Below, piece by piece: positions 45,730-54,998 of a stretch of 64,000 nt of DNA. The position numbers and the translations under genes are program-made. The notes under the pieces were generated by a model. It saw only the letters and a list, made by a program, of their open reading frames with translations, searched no databases and was not told the origin of the DNA. Each line of letters starts with the position of its first letter. Within the stretch, counting starts at the first letter, position 1. The DNA comes from JACVRW01 sp963734025 (GTDB taxonomy: Bacteria > Actinomycetota > Thermoleophilia > Solirubrobacterales > Thermoleophilaceae), in the NCBI GenBank assembly GCA_963734025.1, contig CAVTFR010000013.1, positions 1 to 64,000 on the forward strand. Reading direction: 5' to 3'.

Positions 45730-47295
45730 ATGAGACAGCAGTCGCCCGAGACCTACGAAGAGAAGCTCGCCCGGCTCCAGGAGCTTCGCGAGCAGGCCGT
45801 CCACACGAATCCGCAGGCGGAGGAGAAGCAGCACGCCAAGGGCAAGCTCACCGCCCGTGAGCGGATCGACAAGCTGCTCGACCCGGGCTCCTTCCAGGAG
45901 CTCGACACGTTCGTTCGCCACCGAACCTTCGACTTCGACATGCTCGGCAATCGCCCCTGGGGCGACGCCGTCGTGACGGGGCACGGCAAGATCGACGGCC
46001 GACCGGTGGCGGTCTTCTCTCAGGACTTCACCGTCTTCGGCGGTTCGCTCGGCGAGGTCATGGGCGAGAAGATGTGCAAGGTGATGGACCTGGCGGCGCG
46101 CATCGGCTGCCCGGTCATCGGCATCAACGACTCGGGCGGCGCGCGCATCCAGGAGGGCGTCGTCTCGCTGGGCGCCTACGGCGACGTGTTCGTCCGCAAC
46201 GTCCAGTGCTCGGGCGTGATCCCGCAGATCTCGCTGATCATGGGCCCGTGCGCGGGTGGCGCCGTCTACTCCCCGGCCATGACCGACTTCATCTTCATGG
46301 TCAAGGAGACCTCGCACATGTTCATCACCGGCCCCGACGTGATCAAGACGGTCACGGGCGAGGAGGTCGAGTTCGAGGAGCTCGGCGGGGCCATGACGCA
46401 CAACACCAAGTCGGGCGTCGCGCATTTCGCGGCCGACGACGAGGAGAGCTGCCTCGAGGACGCCCGCTACCTCATGTCGTTCCTGCCGCAGAACAACCTC
46501 GAGCTGCCCCCGCGCATGGAGACGGGCGACGACCCGGACCGCATGGACGCGGCGCTCGACTCGATCGTCCCCGACAACCCGAACAAGCCGTACGACATGC
46601 GCGAGGTCGTGCACCTGATCGTCGACAACGGCGAGTTCTTCGAGGTGCAGGAGCACTTCGCGCGCAACATCATCGTGGGCTTCGCGCGCCTCGGCGGGCG
46701 CTCGGTCGGCGTCGTGGGCAACCAGCCGAGCCAGCTCGCCGGCGTGCTCGACATCGCCTCGTCGGAGAAAGCGGCGCGCTTCGTGCGCTTCTGCGACGCC
46801 TTCAACATCCCGCTCGTGACCTTCACCGACGTACCCGGGTTCCTCCCCGGGACCTCACAGGAGTGGGGCGGCATCATCCGCCACGGCGCGAAGCTCCTGT
46901 ACGCGTTCACCGAGGCGACGGTCCCGAAGCTGACGGTTATCACCCGCAAGGCCTACGGCGGGGCATACGACGTCATGAACTCGAAGCACATGCTTGCCGA
47001 CTTCAACTTCGCCTGGCCGACCGCCGAGGTCGCGGTGATGGGCCCGGAGGGCGCGGTCAACATCATCCACCGCCGCGACATCTCCTCCTCGCCCACCCCC
47101 GAGGAGCGCCGCCAGAAGCTGATCGGGGACTACAAGGCGCGCTTCGCCAACCCGTACTCGGCGGCCGAGCGCGGCTACATCGACGACGTGATCATCCCCC
47201 ACGAGACGCGCCCTCGCCTGATCCGCGCGCTGGAGACGCTGCAGACGAAGCGCGTCGACACGCCCAAGCGCAAGCACGGGAACATCCCGCTCTAG
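45730..47295 (+). CDS. pccB: Propionyl-CoA carboxylase beta subunit (carboxyltransferase)
   Basis: Intact, 521 residues. KGKLTARERIDKLLDPGSFQ, VFSQDFTVFGGSLGEVMGEK, INDSGGARIQEGVVSLGAYG (biotin-side oxyanion), LIMGPCAGGAVYSPAMTDF and DVPGFLPGTSQEWGGIIRHG are carboxyltransferase signatures. KAYGGAYDVMNSKHM has Asp at about residue 414, the position associated with propionyl-CoA preference in actinobacterial PccB. It transfers carboxyl from biotin to propionyl-CoA, giving methylmalonyl-CoA. The biotin-carrying alpha subunit is not in the window. A small epsilon-like protein is at 59,751. Confidence 0.93.
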   Translation: MRQQSPETYEEKLARLQELREQAVHTNPQAEEKQHAKGKLTARERIDKLLDPGSFQELDTFVRHRTFDFDMLGNRPWGDAVVTGHGKIDGRPVAVFSQDFTVFGGSLGEVMGEKMCKVMDLAARIGCPVIGINDSGGARIQEGVVSLGAYGDVFVRNVQCSGVIPQISLIMGPCAGGAVYSPAMTDFIFMVKETSHMFITGPDVIKTVTGEEVEFEELGGAMTHNTKSGVAHFAADDEESCLEDARYLMSFLPQNNLELPPRMETGDDPDRMDAALDSIVPDNPNKPYDMREVVHLIVDNGEFFEVQEHFARNIIVGFARLGGRSVGVVGNQPSQLAGVLDIASSEKAARFVRFCDAFNIPLVTFTDVPGFLPGTSQEWGGIIRHGAKLLYAFTEATVPKLTVITRKAYGGAYDVMNSKHMLADFNFAWPTAEVAVMGPEGAVNIIHRRDISSSPTPEERRQKLIGDYKARFANPYSAAERGYIDDVIIPHETRPRLIRALETLQTKRVDTPKRKHGNIPL

Positions 47296-47302
47296 CGAAC
47301 GA

Positions 47303-48043
47303 TCACGCCGCCCGCCCGGTGTCCTTGCGGTAGGCGCGCATCGCGAGCGCCCCGAGCGCCACGGTCCAGGCGCCCATCACGAGCCAGCCGCGCGCGCCCC
47401 ACGCGGCATCGCCGAGCCCCACGTGGCTCGCCTGCACGAGCCAGTAGGAGGGCAGCGCCTGCGCGAGGTCGTGCAGGAAGCCGTGCCCGCTGATCGGGAA
47501 CCAGCTTCCGCCGAGCAGCGCCAGCACACCGACGAGGCCGCCCACGGCGGGCCCGATCGAGTCGGGGCTGAGCAGATGGCCAAGCGCGATGCCGAGCGCC
47601 GCAAAGGGGACGAGCCCTACGAGCAACAGCCCCGTCATCTCCAGCCAGCGACCCGCCGAGAGGCTCACGCCGAACGCCGCGCCGCAGGCGTACAGGGCGA
47701 CGATGCTGAGGCCGGCCAGCATGTAGCCCGTCAAGACCTTCGTCCCGATGTAGGCGGACGGAGGGAGCGGGCTGACGCGGAGCTGGCGGTTCCAGCCGGC
47801 GGCCCGGTCAGCCGCGATCCGGCCCCCGCTGGCAAGCATCGCGTTCATCGTCGCGAAGGCGGCTAGTCCGACCATGAAGTACAGCGGCAGGGAGATGCCG
47901 GTGTTCGAGAAGTCGTTCACGTTGCGGCTCGGACCGACGATCGCGAGGTAGAGAATCAGCGGAAAGGCGAGCGCGAAGATGAGGACGCGCCGGTTGCGGA
48001 TCGCCCGCAGCATCTCGTAGCGGGTGTAGACGGCGTACGTCAT
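47303..48043 (-). CDS. ABC-2 type transporter permease
   Basis: 246 residues with about six helices: LIFALAFPLILYLAIVGPSR, LPLYFMVGLAAFATMNAML, VLTGYMLAGLSIVALYACGA, MTGLLLVGLVPFAALGIALG, VGGLVGVLALLGGSWFPISG and WLVMGAWTVALGALAMRAYR. GGRIAADRAAGWNRQLRVSP is the conserved cytoplasmic segment that contacts the ATPase. The start overlaps the ATPase stop (ATGA). It forms an exporter with that protein; substrate unknown (drug, lipid or glycan). It converges on pccB with a 7 nt gap. Confidence 0.87.
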   Translation of the reverse strand: MTYAVYTRYEMLRAIRNRRVLIFALAFPLILYLAIVGPSRNVNDFSNTGISLPLYFMVGLAAFATMNAMLASGGRIAADRAAGWNRQLRVSPLPPSAYIGTKVLTGYMLAGLSIVALYACGAAFGVSLSAGRWLEMTGLLLVGLVPFAALGIALGHLLSPDSIGPAVGGLVGVLALLGGSWFPISGHGFLHDLAQALPSYWLVQASHVGLGDAAWGARGWLVMGAWTVALGALAMRAYRKDTGRAA

Positions 48044-48972
48044 GCCGGTACCTCCTCTTGGACCTGCTGATCGGGCCGGTCGCTTGTGAGCGCCAGGAAC
48101 GCCTGCTCGAGATCCGCGCCGGCTATCTCGATGTCCCGCGCGTCGTCGTAGCGCGCGAGCAGCGCACGGATGGCGGCGTCGGAGTCCGGCCCTGTGAGGA
48201 TCACGGTCTCGCCGTGGCGCTCGGCCCTGTTGACGCCCGGCAGCTCAGCCAGTTCCGCCTCGTCGGCGTCCGGCAGCGTCGCTCGAATGGTGCGCGCGCC
48301 GACCCTCGCCTTGATCTCCGTCGTCGGCCCGTCGGCCACCACCTCGCCGCGGGCCATCAGAATCACCCGGTCGGCATAGGCGTCGGCCTCCTCCAGGTAG
48401 TGGGTCGCGAAGATCACGGTCTTGCCGGCAGCGGCGAAGGAGCGCATTGCGGCCCAGAAGCTGCGCCGTGCCCCGACGTCGAGTGCCACCGTGGGCTCGT
48501 CGAGCACGAGCAGCTCGGGGTCACTGACGAGCGCGAGGGCGAGCCGCACGCGCTGGGTCTGCCCGCCCGACAGCTTCTGTGTGCGCTGCCCGGCGAACTC
48601 CTCGGTGCCGGTGAGCTCCAGCACCTCATCGATCTCGAGCGGCCGCGAATACAGGGAGGCCATCATCGACACGAGCTCGCGCACCGAGAGGTCGCCGATC
48701 AGGCCGCCCGTCTGCAGCATCGCGCCCACCTCGCCGGCGGCGATGGCCGTGTGAGGGTCGTTCCCGAAGATCGACACGCGGCCGGCGTCAGGTTCCGTCA
48801 GGCCCAGCAGCATGTCCAGCGTCGTCGACTTCCCGGCGCCGTTCGGCCCGAGCAGAGCGACCGTGTCGCCGCGCCCGACCGACAGGTCGACCCCGCGCAC
48901 GGCGGGGACCGGCCCCTCCTTGTCGTGAAATGACTTGGCAAGGCCCCACAGCTCGATCGACGAGGAGGTCAT
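48040..48972 (-). CDS. ABC transporter ATP-binding protein
   Basis: 310 residues. GDTVALLGPNGAGKSTTLDM is Walker A, TQKLSGGQTQRVRLALALVS the signature, and PELLVLDEPTVALDVGAR Walker B; IFATHYLEEADAYADRVIL holds the switch His. The C-terminal extension is typical of DrrA/NatA-type exporters. The ATG overlaps the stop of the small membrane protein upstream, so the three genes form a co-translated operon, likely from a promoter in the 104 nt before 49307. Confidence 0.92.
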   Translation of the reverse strand: MTSSSIELWGLAKSFHDKEGPVPAVRGVDLSVGRGDTVALLGPNGAGKSTTLDMLLGLTEPDAGRVSIFGNDPHTAIAAGEVGAMLQTGGLIGDLSVRELVSMMASLYSRPLEIDEVLELTGTEEFAGQRTQKLSGGQTQRVRLALALVSDPELLVLDEPTVALDVGARRSFWAAMRSFAAAGKTVIFATHYLEEADAYADRVILMARGEVVADGPTTEIKARVGARTIRATLPDADEAELAELPGVNRAERHGETVILTGPDSDAAIRALLARYDDARDIEIAGADLEQAFLALTSDRPDQQVQEEVPA

Positions 48973-49307
48973 CCGCGGACCTCCCGCCGGCCACTCGGCG
49001 AGGTCCGGCCGAGAACAACGCCCACGGCGCATATCCAGAAAACAAGCACGGGAAGCAACGCCCATGCGCCGGTGGCCAGCGCACTGTTCAGGAGCAGGTG
49101 GCCCACTCCCGACGCGATCAACGCCGCGGCGAGCAGGACGGCGGTCCACCCCAGCCATGGGGGCAATAGCCGGACCCGGCGCACCAATACGGCGGCCACC
49201 AGCGCCATGAGCGCAAGGGCGATCGTCTTCACGCCGTAGGCGGCGCCCGCCCTGGCCGGCAGCCCGATGTCGGCGCGCCGCCGGACTCCGACCAGCGCCT
49301 GGTTCAT
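48969..49307 (-). CDS. Small membrane protein next to the ABC exporter
   Basis: 112 residues with three probable helices (VKTIALALMALVAAVLVRRV, LGWTAVLLAAALIASGVGHL, LLPVLVFWICAVGVVLGRTS). No named domain. GGAAG about 8 nt upstream supports the ATG at 49307. Because its stop overlaps the ATPase start, it probably belongs to the exporter operon. The divergent response regulator across a 104-nt gap may control it. Confidence 0.65.
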   Translation of the reverse strand: MNQALVGVRRRADIGLPARAGAAYGVKTIALALMALVAAVLVRRVRLLPPWLGWTAVLLAAALIASGVGHLLLNSALATGAWALLPVLVFWICAVGVVLGRTSPSGRREVRG

Positions 49308-49411
49308 GGAATCTTCCTTCGGCGTACGGTCACAGGGCGATTGCACGACAAGCGCGTGAGAGGACGATGAGTGCGTTGCAGCGGCAGCTCCTCCTCGCCA
49401 TCCTTAGGCGG
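49308..49411. other. Divergent intergenic region, 104 nt
   Basis: It separates the ABC operon from the response regulator. TACGGT at 49324-49329 could be a plus-strand -10. AGAGG just before an ATG at 49367 offers an alternative start for the regulator. Confidence 0.3.
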
Positions 49412-50086
49412 ATGCGCGTCCTGGTAGTGGAAGACGAGGTCAAGCTGGCCAAGCTGATCCGCCAGGGCCTGCGCGAAAGCGGCATGCTGGCCGATGTCGC
49501 GGTGACCGGCGAGGACGCGCTCTGGATGGCTCCCGCCAACGGCTACGACGTGATCGTGCTCGATGTCAACCTGCCGAAGATCGACGGCTTCGAGACCTGC
49601 CGCCGGCTGCGCGAGGGCGGGCTGCGCACGCCGATCCTCATGCTCACGGCCCGCGACGGCGTGGCCGACCGCGTGGCCGGCCTCGACACCGGCGCCGACG
49701 ACTATCTCGTCAAGCCCTTCGACTTCGACGAGCTGCTCGCCCGGCTGCGTGCGCTGGACCGGCGCGGGCCGGTCGAACGAGAGACAGTGCTCGAGGTCGG
49801 CGACCTGGTGCTCGACCCGGCCCGCCGGGAGGTGCGCCGCGCCGGCACGCCCATCGAGCTGTCGACCAAGGAGTTCCAGCTGCTCGAGGTGTTCATGCGC
49901 AGGCCCGGCGAGGTGCTCTCCCGCTACCAGCTGATCGAGGGGGCGTGGGACATGGACTACGAGCACCGCTCCAACGTGGTCGACGTCTACGTCCGCTACC
50001 TCCGCGAGAAGATCGATCGGCCCTTCGGTGTCGAGAGCTTCGACACCGTCCGCGGCGCCGGCTACCGGCTGCGGGCAGCGAACTGA
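49412..50086 (+). CDS. OmpR/PhoB-family response regulator
   Basis: 224 residues from the ATG at 49412 (MRVLVVEDEVKLAKLIRQGL, the standard start); an in-frame ATG at 49367 has a better ribosome site. YDVIVLDVNLPKIDGFETCR contains the phosphoacceptor Asp, PILMLTARDGV the switch Thr, and DDYLVKPFDFDELLARLRAL the conserved Lys. The winged-helix DNA-binding domain spans LEVGDLVLDPARREVRRAG to the end (SNVVDVYVRYLREKIDRPFG). It is probably partnered with the convergent histidine kinase 13 nt away. Confidence 0.92.
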   Translation: MRVLVVEDEVKLAKLIRQGLRESGMLADVAVTGEDALWMAPANGYDVIVLDVNLPKIDGFETCRRLREGGLRTPILMLTARDGVADRVAGLDTGADDYLVKPFDFDELLARLRALDRRGPVERETVLEVGDLVLDPARREVRRAGTPIELSTKEFQLLEVFMRRPGEVLSRYQLIEGAWDMDYEHRSNVVDVYVRYLREKIDRPFGVESFDTVRGAGYRLRAAN

Positions 50087-50098
50087 CCGGCGAGCGCC

Positions 50099-51472
50099 TC
50101 AGGCCTTTGGCAGCGTCAGCCAGACGTCGGCGCCGCCACCCGGCCGATTGCGCGCGGCAACACTGCCCCCGTGGGCGCGCGCAATGGCCGCGACGATCGC
50201 CAGGCCGAGGCCGGTGCCCTGTGCCCCCTCGCCGGCGCCGCGGCTGAAGCGCTCGAAGGCGCGGGCGATGAACTCGTCGCTGAACCCGGCGCCGCGATCC
50301 AATACGTGCAGCTCCACCATCGCCCCGGTGCGGACGCTGGTGAGCTCCACGGCGCCGGCGCCGTACACGAGCGAGTTGGCGATCAGGTTGTCGAGAGCCT
50401 GGGCCACCCGATTCGGATCGGCCAGGATCAGCACGGCCCCTGCGTCGTCTTCGGGCGCGGCAATCGAGCGGCCGGCCTGGGTGAATGCGGCCTCGCTGCG
50501 CTGTGCGGCGGCGGCGAGCAGCTCTCTCGCCGCGGTGGGCTCCGCCTCGAGCGGGAGCCGGCCCTGATCGGCGCGGGCAAGCACGAGCAGGTCATCGGCA
50601 AGGCTCGACATGCGCCGGGTCTCCTCGTGGGCGGAGGCGATCGCCGCGCGCAGCTCGGCCACATCACGCTCCCCGCGGAGCGCCAGCTCGAGCTCCGCGC
50701 GCATCGTGGTCAGTGGCGTACGCAGCTCGTGACTCGCGTCGCTGACCAGCCGGCGCTCGCGTGCCAAGCCGGTCTCGAGCCGGTCGAGCATCTCGTTCAG
50801 GGTGCGGCCCAGGGCACCGATCTCGTCGCGCGCCTCGGGTACCGGCAGTCGCTCGGAGGGGTTCCTCTCGCTGATAGCTGCGGCCCGGCTTCGCATGCGT
50901 TCCACCGGCCGCAGCGCCGCCCCGGCGACCTCGTAGCCGGCGAAGGCCGCCACCAGCAACGCGAGCGGCAGCGCGATCAGGAGCAGCCGCTCGAGGGAAG
51001 CGAGGCTGTGGTCACGCTCGCTCAGGGAGTCGCCGATGACCACCACCCCGCGTTCGCCGTCCTGCAGGCGGGCGGGCACGGCTCGCAGGCGCACGTCGGT
51101 TCCGTTGAGGGGTCTGCGCTCGACCGTCAGCGGCTGCCGGAGGGCCTGCTGCAACTCGGCAGGCTCGAGTAGCCGGGTCCGGCGGGCGGGGCCGGTCGAG
51201 GCGAGCATCTCGCCGTCGGCGAGGTACACCTGCGCGTAGCGTTCCCCGCTGGCCAGGACGGCGTCGGCTCCCGCGCCCGCCTGCACCAAAGCAGCGATGT
51301 CCTGTGCCTGCGCGCGTTGAGCATCGGCAAGCGAGCGGTCGAGATCACCTTCGAACTCACGCGCGAGGAAGACGCCGGCCACGAGCAGCAGCAACGCGAT
51401 CACCCCGGTAAAGGCCAGCGTGAGCCGGAGGCGGATCGGCAACCGCGCGAGCGTCCGGGCGACCCTCCGCAT
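50099..51472 (-). CDS. Sensor histidine kinase
   Basis: 457 residues. Helix 1 is LRLTLAFTGVIALLLLVAGV, followed by an extracytoplasmic domain of about 120 residues. Helix 2 is LLLIALPLALLVAAFAGYEV and leads into a HAMP domain (ALRPVERMRSRAAAISERNP). VSDASHELRTPLTTMRAELE holds the phosphorylated His, ALDNLIANSLVYGAG the N-box, and GTGLGLAIVAAIARAHGGSV the G2 box. It lies convergent to its likely regulator rather than in one operon. TATGGT (minus strand, 51,484-51,489) 11 nt before the ATG is a possible promoter. Confidence 0.92.
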   Translation of the reverse strand: MRRVARTLARLPIRLRLTLAFTGVIALLLLVAGVFLAREFEGDLDRSLADAQRAQAQDIAALVQAGAGADAVLASGERYAQVYLADGEMLASTGPARRTRLLEPAELQQALRQPLTVERRPLNGTDVRLRAVPARLQDGERGVVVIGDSLSERDHSLASLERLLLIALPLALLVAAFAGYEVAGAALRPVERMRSRAAAISERNPSERLPVPEARDEIGALGRTLNEMLDRLETGLARERRLVSDASHELRTPLTTMRAELELALRGERDVAELRAAIASAHEETRRMSSLADDLLVLARADQGRLPLEAEPTAARELLAAAAQRSEAAFTQAGRSIAAPEDDAGAVLILADPNRVAQALDNLIANSLVYGAGAVELTSVRTGAMVELHVLDRGAGFSDEFIARAFERFSRGAGEGAQGTGLGLAIVAAIARAHGGSVAARNRPGGGADVWLTLPKA

Positions 51473-51483
51473 GCAGCGATCAC

Positions 51484-51489
51484 ACCATA
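51484..51489 (-). promoter_or_regulatory. Possible -10 (TATGGT) for the histidine kinase gene
   Basis: TATGGT on the minus strand ends 11 nt before the ATG at 51472, in the gap after the small membrane protein gene. Confidence 0.35.
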
Positions 51490-51513
51490 TGTCGGCCCTG
51501 GGCCGAGCGGCGG

Positions 51514-51696
51514 CTAACCCGGTGAGGCCGGTGGAGGATCGCACTCATCAGGCTCCGATCCGGCGGCCAGCCGAATCACCTTGCGCGCCAGCGCCAGCAG
51601 GGCGACCACCACCAGGGCCCCGAACAGCGCGTCCGCGCCGCCACTTCTGAGGGCGACGACCGCAGCCGTTTCGCTCACACCACCGATGACGATCAT
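51514..51696 (-). CDS. Small membrane protein co-translated with MFS exporter
   Basis: 60 residues: one helix (ALFGALVVVALLALARKVIR) after an Ala/Val-rich N-terminus, then an acidic, proline-ending tail. The ATG overlaps the MFS stop in ATGA, so it is very likely translated by coupling. No known family is recognised; a regulatory or accessory subunit is a guess. Confidence 0.5.
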   Translation of the reverse strand: MIVIGGVSETAAVVALRSGGADALFGALVVVALLALARKVIRLAAGSEPDECDPPPASPG

Positions 51697-53156
51697 CGCC
51701 CCACGGCCAGTTGGGGCTCGGACTCGACGTCAGCTATGGCGCGTGCGCTCTCCGTGGGCATGAGCAGCGCCGGGACGAACGCGAGCGCGGTGAAGCCGAC
51801 GGTCCACCGGAAGGTGGTGCCGAACGCCGCAGCCAACCCGGCGCTGCCGCCTGCGGCGTGCGCGGTGCTCTGCTGTTGAAGAATCACCGCGAGCACCGCG
51901 GTTCCAAACGAGGCGCCGATCTGCTGGAAGATGCGCACCGCACTGGTCGCTCGGGGAATCGCCTCGCGGCGAAGTCCGCGATAGGCAACGGTCATCGCCG
52001 GGACGAACACGGCGCCGAGGCCGGCTCCTCGAATCACCAGCGCGGCGCCGAGCGCAAGCTCACTCGTTCCGGCGCCGACCTGGGCGTAGGGGATCGTTCC
52101 CAGCGTCGCCAGCACCATGCCCACCAGCACGATCGGCCTCGGACTCACCCTGTCCACGAGCGTGCCGACGATCGGGAGCGCGATCATCATCCCAAGGCCC
52201 TGCGGGGCGAGCAGCAGGCCGGCGTCGAGCGGGCTCTGGCCGCGCACCTGCTGGTAGTAGAGCGGGAGGAGAAGCAGCGCGCCGAAGATCGAGAGCCCGG
52301 CGAGGAACATGAGGCCGGCCGAGGCCGTGAAGGAGCGTGACCGGAAGAGGCCGAGGTCGATGAGCGGCTCGATCCTCGTCCGCAGTGCGTGCACCGCAAA
52401 GCCGACGAGGAGCGCAGTGCCGATCGCCACCGGGGCGATGACCTGGACGTGCCCGAAGCCTCCGTGAGCGCCGGCCTCGGACAGGCCGTAGACCACCGCG
52501 GCAAGCCCAGGCGACAGCAGCGCCAATCCGAGCACGTCGAGCGGGTGGTCGCCGCGCTCCTGCGGCGCCGGCATGTAACGCCAGGCCAGCAGCAGGGCGA
52601 TCGCGCAGACGGGTACGTTGACGAAGAAGATCCAGCGCCAGCTGAGGCTGTCGAGGATCAGGCCGCCGACTACCGGCCCCACGATCGGGGCGACGAGCGC
52701 GGGCACGGCGATGGCCGATGTGAGCCGGCCCAGCCGACGCGGCCCGGCCGCCTGGGCCACGATCGTCTGGAGCAGCGGAAACGTCATGCCCCCGCCGATG
52801 CCCTGCACCACCCGGAACGCGATCAGGCTCCCGGCCGACCAGGCAAGGCCACACAAGACGGAGCCGCCCAGAAACAGCGTGAGCGACAGCATCCACATTC
52901 GCTTGCTTCCGAAGCGGTCCACCGCCCACCCGGTGACCGGTATCACCACCGCGAGGGCGAGCAGGTAACCGGTCGAGACCCATTGGATCGTCGACAGGCC
53001 CGCGTGCAGCTCGCGCCCCAGAGTGCCGATCGCGACGTTGATGATCGTTATGTCGAGCTGGACGGCCGCCGCCCCGACCAACACGATGCCCGCGAGCTTC
53101 AGAAGCGCCGGGTCGAGCCGGTCCGCATTCTCGGCAACAGGTGTATCGGTGCCCAT
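51693..53156 (-). CDS. MFS multidrug exporter, DHA2 (EmrB/QacA) type
   Basis: 487 residues with about 14 helices. LDITIINVAIGTLGRELHAG is the D1-like motif of DHA2 drug/proton antiporters. TGWAVDRFGSKRMWMLSLTL is motif A, VQGIGGGMTFPLLQTIVAQA the DHA2 motif, and SAIAVPALVAPIVGPVVGGL motif C (antiporter motif). It should export drugs or other amphiphiles using the proton gradient. The ATG at 53156 begins MGTDTPVAENADRLD. It is followed by the co-translated small protein. Confidence 0.92.
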   Translation of the reverse strand: MGTDTPVAENADRLDPALLKLAGIVLVGAAAVQLDITIINVAIGTLGRELHAGLSTIQWVSTGYLLALAVVIPVTGWAVDRFGSKRMWMLSLTLFLGGSVLCGLAWSAGSLIAFRVVQGIGGGMTFPLLQTIVAQAAGPRRLGRLTSAIAVPALVAPIVGPVVGGLILDSLSWRWIFFVNVPVCAIALLLAWRYMPAPQERGDHPLDVLGLALLSPGLAAVVYGLSEAGAHGGFGHVQVIAPVAIGTALLVGFAVHALRTRIEPLIDLGLFRSRSFTASAGLMFLAGLSIFGALLLLPLYYQQVRGQSPLDAGLLLAPQGLGMMIALPIVGTLVDRVSPRPIVLVGMVLATLGTIPYAQVGAGTSELALGAALVIRGAGLGAVFVPAMTVAYRGLRREAIPRATSAVRIFQQIGASFGTAVLAVILQQQSTAHAAGGSAGLAAAFGTTFRWTVGFTALAFVPALLMPTESARAIADVESEPQLAVGR

Positions 53157-53248
53157 GAGCGTCGCCCTTCCGGTGGTTGATCGACTGGAAGGCTCTCCGC
53201 GGCGGATGAGCTGGCGATGAGAGGCCCGCGCGCGGGGAAAGGCCGGCG

Positions 53249-54354
53249 CTAGCCGACAGCGCGGAAGGTGCTCTTGCCGAGCAGCTCGCCGAAGCGGCGG
53301 TCGGAGCGCTCGCCGAAGGCTGGGAAGACGAACCAGGTGTAGACGCCTGGCTCGAAGCGCCGGCGGGTTCCGTTGAAGCGCCACGTCTCGCTCAACTGGA
53401 GCTCCTCGTTGCGCGGCCAGCGGCTCAGGATCTTCTCGCGGCCGCGATAGAGCTGCACGTTGTAGTAGGTGGCGCGCTTGACGGACTCCCAGACGAGCAG
53501 CGGCGGCTTCTCGAGCCGCGCACCCTTGGCGGGGCTCAGGAGCGGTGAGCTCGTGGGAACGGCGCTGGCGCGGTCGATAGCGCGGTTGCCGGCCCGGTCG
53601 ATCGAAGTGATCAGGTAGCGCTGCCGCTTGCCGTTCTTGAGGCCGCGGTCCGTGTAGGAGCCGGCGGAGCCGCGGAACAAGAGCGCCGGCAGCCCGGTGC
53701 CAGTCATCCGGGCGACCTCCATGATCTCGGCGTCGGCGGGCGATGCCCAACTGAGCGTAACTCGGTGATCGTTCGGCCTCGCGCTGGCGACAGGCGCGGC
53801 CGGTGGGGTCGAGTCGTAGTTGAGGGGGAAAGAGCCGCTGCCGACGTTCCCCGCGACGTCCTGACACGTTCCCGAGACCAGGACACCAAACCCATCCCCG
53901 CCTCCATATCCGGCAGCGCCGCACCCGGCGACGCCCAGATACGGCGTCAGTACCCGTGAAGGAGAAGGAGACCGGATGGTTGAACCAACCGCCGTAGTCG
54001 GGTGGCCGAGCCGGAACGGCTGCAGTCACCGTGGGTGGTGTCTTGTCGATGCGGATAGTGATGCTCGCAGTGGTGGGATCCTCGGATGTACCCTGCCACG
54101 CGATGCAGTACAGCTTGTCCCCTTTGGTGTCCTGCGTGAGGGTCTGGGCCGCGAATGCACGTCCCGGGCTGGACCCCGTCAGCTTGGGGAACCATCCATC
54201 TGACCGTGACCTGCCCGCGGTACCACGCCTGACAGTTGATCGGCGACGGCGAGCATTCGACCGTGATAGGGGTGGGCCCCGCGACGCTCGACTGAACGCC
54301 GCCAGCAAGCAGCAGCGCCACCACGATCAAAGCCGCCGGCGCGACTCTCCGCAC
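53249..54354 (-). CDS. Secreted beta-domain (fibronectin/Ig-like) protein, frame-broken
   Basis: A signal peptide (APAALIVVALLLAGGVQSSV) starts at the GTG at 54354. In other frames come ITVECSPSPINCQAWYRGQV, TASITIRIDKTPPTVTAAVP, YGGWFNHPVSFSFTGTDAVS and YLITSIDRAGNRAIDRASAV, the repeated Ig/Fn3-like pattern seen in large actinobacterial surface proteins. The C-terminal 157 residues in an unbroken frame end KSTFRAVG. Shifts are near 54,220, 53,960 and 53,740. About 365 residues expected. It probably displays beta domains at the cell surface. Its start lies 4 nt after the anchored protein gene, so the two are likely one operon. Confidence 0.62.
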
Positions 54355-54357
54355 CGG

Positions 54358-54955
54358 CTAAGTCCTCCAGGCGCCCGCGCGGCGGGCGGCGACCACTAGG
54401 AAGGCCCCGCTCGTCAGGGCGAGTGTGAGCAGCGCCAGGGCGGCCACCGCGATGGGCGGGGCCGCGTCGGCGGCTCGGTCTCGAAGGCCCTGGACGAGCG
54501 GGCCGACGCCGGACAGCACGGGAAGCGGGTTCACTGAGTCCACAGGCGTGGAGCGGGCCTTCTCGCTCGGGGCCGCCTTCCCTCCATTGGCGCTGCGCCG
54601 CGTCCCCTGGCGGCCCCGGCTGGACGGCGTGTCATCGGCCGGCAGTCGCGGTGGCTGGGGTCGTCTCGGGGGCAGCGGCGGCGGGCGCAGGACCGGGGGC
54701 CGGTTCGGCAGGCGCCGCCTGAGTGAAGGGCACCGAAGTGTCGCCGCCGGCTGGCGCCGAGCTAGCCGACTGCGGCGCCGGCACGGGGTCGGGCGCGGGC
54801 TGGACCGGCGCCGGAGCCGGGTCGGGCGCCGGGTCGGGCGCGGGCGTCGAGACGTTCGGCGCGGCCGCCGTGGGCGTGGCCCACGCCGCCGTGACCAGAA
54901 CGGCGGTTACGAGAAGTTTCGAGATTGGGACCCTGAGTGGTGAGGGTTGTGCCAT
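54358..54955 (-). CDS. Pro/Ala-rich surface protein with C-terminal membrane anchor, one frameshift
   Basis: About 199 residues across a shift near 54,645. SKLLVTAVLVTAAWATPTAA is the signal peptide, then a DPAPDPAPAPVQPAPDP-type stalk. After the shift the C-terminal part reads VNPLPVLSGVGPLVQGLRDR, with helix AVAALALLTLALTSGAFLVV and a basic end RRAGAWRT. The ATG at 54955 is chosen because the promoter -10 is at 54970-54975. The layout (signal, Pro/Ala stalk, anchor) fits a wall-spanning protein. Downstream is the secreted beta-domain gene. Confidence 0.62.
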
Positions 54956-54969
54956 TTGGGCCACTGTCA

Positions 54970-54998
54970 AACGTAGGCCGGGTTCGTACGTAAGTCAA
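54970..54998 (-). promoter_or_regulatory. Sigma-70-type promoter for the Pro/Ala-rich protein
   Basis: On the minus strand, TTGACT (54993-54998), a 17-nt spacer, TACGTT (54970-54975). Transcription would start about 8 nt before the ATG at 54955. Confidence 0.55.
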
